This document shows, in pieces, positions 7,610 to 11,266 of a stretch of 11,266 nucleotides of DNA. The position numbers and the translations under genes are program-made. Source of the stretch: Paracoccaceae bacterium (GTDB taxonomy: Bacteria > Pseudomonadota > Alphaproteobacteria > Rhodobacterales > Rhodobacteraceae); contig WFTU01000408.1 in NCBI GenBank assembly GCA_015485375.1, forward strand, positions 1 through 11,266, read 5' to 3'. Within the stretch, counting starts at the first letter, position 1; every line of letters begins with the position of its first letter. The notes beneath the pieces are model-generated. The model was not told where the DNA came from. It saw only the letters and a list, made by a program, of their open reading frames with translations, and searched no databases.

Positions 7610-8506
7610 TCAAACCTCCACATCCATCATGTCGCGCAGCCCGTCTCCCAGCAGGTTGAACCCCAGAATCGCATAGAGAATGGCCAGCCCGGGCATCAGC
7701 GCTTCCCACCAGAATTGCGGTAAATACTCGGCCCCGGTCGAAACCATCGTGCCCAAGTCAGGTGTCGGCGGATGCACTCCCAGCCCCAGAAACGACAGCG
7801 TTGCGCCGAAGAGGATGACGAAACCGGCATCCAGAGAAATCTTTACGGAAATGGCCGATACGCAATTGGGCAGAAGTTCACGAAATAGAATATGTACATG
7901 ACTTGCGCCTGCGATCTTGGCTGCCTCAACATAGTCTTCATTCATCTGAGCCTTGACGATCCGAAAGATCAACCGCGTGTGCCAGGTCCACCAAAGCATC
8001 GTTATTGCGATCATCGCATTGACTAGGCTTGGTGACAGAACAGCAGTGATTGCAAGCGCCATTGCCAGAGGAGGAACCGCCAGCATCACGTCGGTAAACC
8101 GCATTATGGCGAATTCCACCCATCCTTCGAAATATCCAGCCAAAAGACCGAGCGTTACACCAAATGGAACAGAAAAACCCAAGACTCCGACGACCAGCAA
8201 AAGAGACACGCGATAGCCAAAAATGACGCGCGTAAATATATCGCGCCCAACATTGTCGGTGCCCAACCAGGCCGCTGCGCTAGGAGGTTTGTGGCGTTGC
8301 AGAAAATCGACATACGACCCGGCCGACTGCGGGGATGGCGCGATCCAGGGCGCAAACACCGCCGCGAAGACAACCGATAGCACGATTGTCGCGCCCACTA
8401 GCGCTGCTGGGTTTCGCGAGAAGCGAAACCATGCCATCTGGCGACTGGTCATATGCCTGTGCCCTGTATCCACGGAAGCGGCGCTTTCATTCGGGCCGTT
8501 GGTCAT
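7610..8506 (-). CDS. ABC transporter permease, DppC/OppC-like
   Basis: A 298-aa second permease subunit, expected to pair with the DppB-like protein. It has a short polar cytoplasmic N-terminus (1-30), a first membrane segment at about 34-55, then the DppC-type motif LGTDNVGRDIFTRVIFG (81-97). More membrane segments follow near 97-126, 136-157, 161-182, 220-243 and 267-288. The EAA loop is at 194-214 (EAAKIAGASHVHILFRELLP). The C-terminal LGFNLLGDGLRD is the standard family ending. Its ATG overlaps the previous stop by 4 bp. Its last codons contain the ribosome-binding site of the following ATPase gene, so the two are coupled. Length is typical and there are no disruptions. Confidence 0.95.
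   Translation of the reverse strand: MTNGPNESAASVDTGHRHMTSRQMAWFRFSRNPAALVGATIVLSVVFAAVFAPWIAPSPQSAGSYVDFLQRHKPPSAAAWLGTDNVGRDIFTRVIFGYRVSLLLVVGVLGFSVPFGVTLGLLAGYFEGWVEFAIMRFTDVMLAVPPLAMALAITAVLSPSLVNAMIAITMLWWTWHTRLIFRIVKAQMNEDYVEAAKIAGASHVHILFRELLPNCVSAISVKISLDAGFVILFGATLSFLGLGVHPPTPDLGTMVSTGAEYLPQFWWEALMPGLAILYAILGFNLLGDGLRDMMDVEV
7615..7619 (-). promoter_or_regulatory. ribosome-binding site supporting a TTG start of the ATPase gene
   Basis: GGAGG on the minus strand lies in the last codons of the DppC-like gene, 6 nt before a TTG at 7606-7608. That TTG begins one nucleotide after the permease TGA, a stop-restart arrangement. The competing ATG at 7621-7623 lies upstream of this site and cannot use it. 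Confidence 0.6.
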
Positions 8507-9525
8507 CTTTTTGCACCTTCGCGCAGACGGTGGCGGGGGTCGAGAATGCCCAGCAGAATGTCAATGAGAAGATTCGCAATGACGAAAAATATGCCCGACA
8601 CCAGCACCACGCCGATCACCGCGTTGAGATCCTTCTGGAGTATGGTGCGGACGCCGTAGCTGGCGATGCCCGGCCAGCTGAACACGAACTCGACAACAAA
8701 TGCATTGCCAATCAATGAAGCGAACTCGAGCCCCAGTATGGTCAATGGCGCGATTGCTGCGATACGTAGCATATAGCGGAATGTCACCACCCATTCCGGC
8801 ACGCCATAGGCCCGTGCGGACTCGATGAAATCGCGTCGGCTGACATCGATCATCGAGGACCGTGTTATCCGCATCACCTGCCCGACACCGCCGGCCGCCA
8901 GTGCAAGCGAGGGCAGGATGATATGGCGTAAGGCATCCTTGAACACATCCCAGCGCCCGTCCAGAACAGAATCCAGCAGGATCAATCCCGTTTTCGAGGC
9001 CTCATACTCGAGGTTGGAAGCGAGCCGACCGGTAACGGGAAAGAATTGCAACTGATAGCTTGCCACCAGTTGCAGGATGATCGCCAGCACGAACCCGGGC
9101 GTCACCACGCCGATCAGCGACAGGATGCGCGAAACGTTGTCCACCCAGGTATCACGATAGACCGCGGCCATCACGCCGAGCGGAATAGACAAGCCTATTT
9201 CGAGTATGATCGTGAAAAAAACCAGTTCGACTGTCGCCGGCAAGGCCTGGAGAATGTCCTGCATAACCGGGCGACTGGTCAGAAGGGATGTCCCCAAGTC
9301 GCCTTGCGCCAACCCGACAAGGTAATTCCAGAGCTGGAGGAAAAAGTTCTCGTCAAGCCCCATTTCTCGGCGCAGTTCCGCCACCTGATCTGGCGTGGCA
9401 AGCGGGCCAAGCGCAATGCGCGCTGGATCTCCCGGAACGATCCTGGCGATCACGAAAATCAGCACGGCAAGGCCAAACATGACCAAAAGTAACGTAGCCG
9501 CCCGTTTCGCTAAATAAGTTGCCAT
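8503..9525 (-). CDS. ABC transporter permease, DppB/OppB-like
   Basis: A 340-aa inner-membrane permease of a dipeptide/oligopeptide-type importer. The N-terminus has the family layout: a first membrane segment (about 9-29) followed by IVPGDPA (29-35), then a periplasmic stretch including GLDENFFLQLWNYL. Further membrane segments lie near 98-122, 131-158, 200-220, 258-283 and 300-328, giving the usual six. The cytoplasmic EAA loop that contacts the ATPase is at about 235-256 (ESARAYGVPEWVVTFRYML). Length is normal for the family. The start ATG is preceded by GGAAGGTG. It is the first gene of the operon after the regulator, and its stop overlaps the start of the second permease as ATGA (8503-8506), implying translational coupling. 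The fold and role are clear; substrate cannot be read from the permease. Confidence 0.95.
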   Translation of the reverse strand: MATYLAKRAATLLLVMFGLAVLIFVIARIVPGDPARIALGPLATPDQVAELRREMGLDENFFLQLWNYLVGLAQGDLGTSLLTSRPVMQDILQALPATVELVFFTIILEIGLSIPLGVMAAVYRDTWVDNVSRILSLIGVVTPGFVLAIILQLVASYQLQFFPVTGRLASNLEYEASKTGLILLDSVLDGRWDVFKDALRHIILPSLALAAGGVGQVMRITRSSMIDVSRRDFIESARAYGVPEWVVTFRYMLRIAAIAPLTILGLEFASLIGNAFVVEFVFSWPGIASYGVRTILQKDLNAVIGVVLVSGIFFVIANLLIDILLGILDPRHRLREGAKR

Positions 9526-9605
9526 CCATCACCTTCCGCTATCAGGCTGGCACAAAATCCTTCTTTTTAGCAGGACTAAAAATGGCTAGGATTATCTCAA
9601 AATGG
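9526..9605 (-). promoter_or_regulatory. candidate operator/promoter region of the transporter operon
   Basis: This 80-bp AT-rich gap between the LuxR-type regulator and the first permease is the longest non-coding gap inside the cluster. It holds a direct repeat (AATGGCTA twice, starts 20 bp apart) and an overlapping perfect dyad (TTTTTAG, 5 nt, CTAAAAA). A TTGAGA-like -35 is visible on the minus strand near 9592-9597, but no good -10 stands 16-18 nt from it, so I do not assign a sigma70 promoter. No T-tract follows the dyad, so it is not a standard terminator. The ribosome-binding site of the first permease (GGAAGGTG) lies at its downstream end. The regulatory role is inferred from position and symmetry. 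Confidence 0.45.
9564..9582. repeat. perfect inverted repeat, 7-bp arms with 5-bp spacer
   Basis: TTTTTAG (9564-9570) and CTAAAAA (9576-9582) are exact reverse complements around CAGGA. The arms are AT-rich, so an RNA hairpin would be weak; a protein-binding dyad is more likely. It overlaps the proximal copy of the AATGGCTA direct repeat by two bases. Confidence 0.6.
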
Positions 9606-9608
9606 CTA
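9581..9608. repeat. direct repeat AATGGCTA x2, 20-bp spacing
   Basis: AATGGCTA occurs at 9581-9588 and 9601-9608, each preceded by further A residues (AAAATGGCTA in both). The 20-bp period puts the copies about two helical turns apart, on the same DNA face. The distal copy runs into the stop codon of the regulator gene. It could be a tandem activator site, but this is unproven. Confidence 0.6.
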
Positions 9609-11195
9609 ATATTTTTGAATTGTTTCAATTGGTGCCGTTTTTTCAATAAGTTCTCCGCGTTTTGATACACAGTAAACGCGAAGAAGCTGCGAAACATGGT
9701 ACTTTATCGCCGCCTCCGACAGGCCCAGTTTGCGCGCTATCTGCTTGTTGGTTGCACCGTTTCGAAGCGCCATCAACACACGCATTCTCTGCGGAGAGAT
9801 TCCGCGGCCGGCAAGTTCTTCGGGCACACTGTAGCTTGCCTGAATCAACCGGTGGATATGCCGGGCCATACGCGCCAGTTGCCTATGCCCACGCGCGAAG
9901 GAACCGGTCGCCAAACGCGGTGACACTTTCGAGACAACCTCTCGATGTTCAAGAAATATCTCGGAGAGACCCTGATTCACCGCCAGTCGCATGGCCCTCT
10001 CTACATGCTGGCGCATTAGAGCCGGCTGACGGTTCTTGTGCGCCACCGATGCCTTGACCAATTCCATCACAACCCTCTGGCGCAGGGTCATGTGAGCGCC
10101 AGACATGGTTTGCAGCACTTCCGACGGTGCTAGCTTGGCCGTCACTGTTTCATGAATCGCTTGCCCAATAGCGCTGAATATCCCGTGCTGGCGCGCCTCT
10201 TCGACAGCGTGGCGTGCCTCTTCCACGCGACCATCAAGCAAATTGATGTTTGCTTGAACCACATCAAGTGCTACGGAAAATTCACCCTGGCTTCGATGAT
10301 AATCCACCTGGCTTTCCCGCAGAAATTCCAGCGCCGCGGCGCGTCCTTTAAGGAAAAAGAGGCTCATGGCACCGATCCGGCAAATCTGAACGGTGATCTC
10401 TGCGGTGTTTTCCCAGCGAACCAGTTGGCGCCGAATTTCTTCGGCTCGCGTGGGAATGTGATCAAGCCGGCCCTGTTCAAAATCTATTGCCAGGCGAACA
10501 ATTTCCATGATTTCCCGATCTGAGCCGTATGAAACCCCGGCTTCGTCAAGAAATCGCGACGCCGCGCTCAGATGCCTCCGGGAAATCTTCAGCTCACCGG
10601 TGACGACCGAAAGATCCGCCAAGTGTTGATGGATGAAAAACTGCAGGTAGGGCTTTCCGGCGCGCCGATAGCTGTCAAGCGCCCGGCGGCCGAAACTGCG
10701 CGCTTCCTCGATGCGGTTGAGACGCACGAACACCAGAAGCATGCAATTGTAATAGATGCCTTCAGTCAACGGCCGGTCGACCGGCAAATGGCTTTCGAGA
10801 TTGATCCAGCGTTTCACCTTGTCGGGCGTCAGGTGTTCTCCCAATCTAATCCCAACGCTCAATTCGATGAAGTCGAACAGGTATGTTTTTCGAAATCGAA
10901 GCGCGCCGTCATCCAGTATCGCCTTGGCCCGGCGCGCGCGCCCCTGTTTCGAAAGATGTTCGCAATAGAGCCCGAAGAAGAGCTCGCTCTCCAGATGCGT
11001 GTCCCCGGGCAAGGCGTCGATAATCCGCGCCAGAGGGCCGTAGCCATGCAGGAAGGCAAATTCCAATCCGCCAAGACCTTGCAACAGGCTTTCGGCGGCC
11101 TTGACTTGACCCTGCTGCAATCGCTGCAGGATTTCAGTTTCTATGCCGTGATCCGGCTCAGCGGCAGGCGTATAGGAACCTGAACGAGAGGTCAT
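9606..11195 (-). CDS. LuxR-family transcriptional regulator, MalT-like helical repeats without the ATPase domain
   Basis: A 529-aa regulator. The C-terminus (about residues 464-517) is a LuxR/GerE helix-turn-helix: GISPQRMRVLMALRNG, then NKQIARKLGLSEAAIKYHV, which covers the scaffold and recognition helices. Residues about 20-420 are alpha-helical and TPR/MalT-like, with repeated hairpins such as GRARRAKAIL, NRIEEARSFGRRAL and GRVEEARHAVEEA. Large MalT/LAL regulators (about 900 aa) carry an N-terminal STAND ATPase with a Walker A motif before these repeats; none is present here. An in-frame stop at 11232-11234 closes the frame upstream and no alternative start codon lies between it and the ATG, so the start is well fixed; AAGGTG sits 4 nt upstream. 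The gene lies directly upstream of, and in the same direction as, the transporter/hydrolase operon, so it probably regulates that operon. The inducer is unknown. Confidence 0.9.
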   Translation of the reverse strand: MTSRSGSYTPAAEPDHGIETEILQRLQQGQVKAAESLLQGLGGLEFAFLHGYGPLARIIDALPGDTHLESELFFGLYCEHLSKQGRARRAKAILDDGALRFRKTYLFDFIELSVGIRLGEHLTPDKVKRWINLESHLPVDRPLTEGIYYNCMLLVFVRLNRIEEARSFGRRALDSYRRAGKPYLQFFIHQHLADLSVVTGELKISRRHLSAASRFLDEAGVSYGSDREIMEIVRLAIDFEQGRLDHIPTRAEEIRRQLVRWENTAEITVQICRIGAMSLFFLKGRAAALEFLRESQVDYHRSQGEFSVALDVVQANINLLDGRVEEARHAVEEARQHGIFSAIGQAIHETVTAKLAPSEVLQTMSGAHMTLRQRVVMELVKASVAHKNRQPALMRQHVERAMRLAVNQGLSEIFLEHREVVSKVSPRLATGSFARGHRQLARMARHIHRLIQASYSVPEELAGRGISPQRMRVLMALRNGATNKQIARKLGLSEAAIKYHVSQLLRVYCVSKRGELIEKTAPIETIQKY

Positions 11196-11266
11196 TTCGC
11201 ACCTTGGCCGCTTCTCTTTTCGTAAATAGGATCAGCAACTCGGCTGGAAGCAGTATCATCACCGCC
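11192..11266 (-). CDS. possible C-terminal end of an upstream gene (partial, uncertain)
   Basis: A minus-strand frame is open from the window edge for 24 codons and ends at a TGA (11192-11194) that overlaps the ATG of the LuxR-type gene as ATGA. Such 4-bp overlaps are typical of co-transcribed genes, and the regulator's AAGGTG ribosome-binding site would lie inside this frame. The visible tail (ending RSGQGAK) matches nothing I recognise. An open run of only 24 codons can easily arise by chance, and a second minus frame is also open here, so this is a suggestion only. Confidence 0.22.
   Translation of the reverse strand, partial: GGDDTASSRVADPIYEKRSGQGAK

Noticed and set aside
9564..9582. 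Inverted repeat considered as a terminator for the regulator gene
   Set aside because: The arms are AT-rich and no T-tract follows the 3' arm on the minus strand, so a rho-independent terminator is unlikely.
1..11266. CRISPR array, tRNA, rRNA, integrase or complete insertion sequence
   Set aside because: No regularly spaced repeats, no cloverleaf-like sequence noticed, and no transposase or integrase motif in any convincing frame.

Overview
The window looks like chromosomal DNA of an alphaproteobacterium, probably a Rhodobacterales (roseobacter-type) organism. This is inferred from moderately high GC, tightly overlapped genes and the protein style; no rRNA or marker gene is present to prove it. 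All convincing genes lie on the minus strand, so the biological order runs from high to low coordinates.

Layout in transcription order: (1) 11192-11266, a possible 3' end of an upstream reading frame that meets the next gene in an ATGA overlap (weak). (2) 9606-11195, a 529-aa LuxR/MalT-type regulator with helical repeats and a C-terminal LuxR HTH but no ATPase domain. (3) 9526-9605, an AT-rich gap with a phased direct repeat and an overlapping dyad, a candidate operator/promoter region. (4) 538-9525, one compact run: two permeases of the dipeptide/oligopeptide class (DppB- and DppC-like), a fused double ATPase (DppD-DppF-like), a short HyuA-type hydantoinase/oxoprolinase ATPase, two tandem DUF917 paralogs, and a secreted family-5 substrate-binding protein. 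Gene junctions overlap by 4, 8 and 11 bp or are separated by 1 to 39 nt, so these are very likely one operon. (5) 482-517, a GC-rich hairpin followed by a T-rich tract just after the last stop, the likely terminator. (6) 1-481, no recognisable gene.

How the parts may work together: the binding protein captures a small peptide-like or cyclic amide compound in the periplasm, the permease/ATPase complex imports it, and the cytoplasmic HyuA-like ATPase plus the two DUF917 proteins process it. The usual partners of a hydantoin pathway (HyuB, HyuC, dihydropyrimidinase) are absent, which makes the HyuA + 2 x DUF917 core the most interesting part. DUF917 (Pfam PF06032) has, to my recollection, been linked to S-methyl-thiohydantoin desulfurase, so a hydantoin or thiohydantoin-like substrate is plausible but unproven. 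The LuxR-type protein next door is the obvious candidate regulator.
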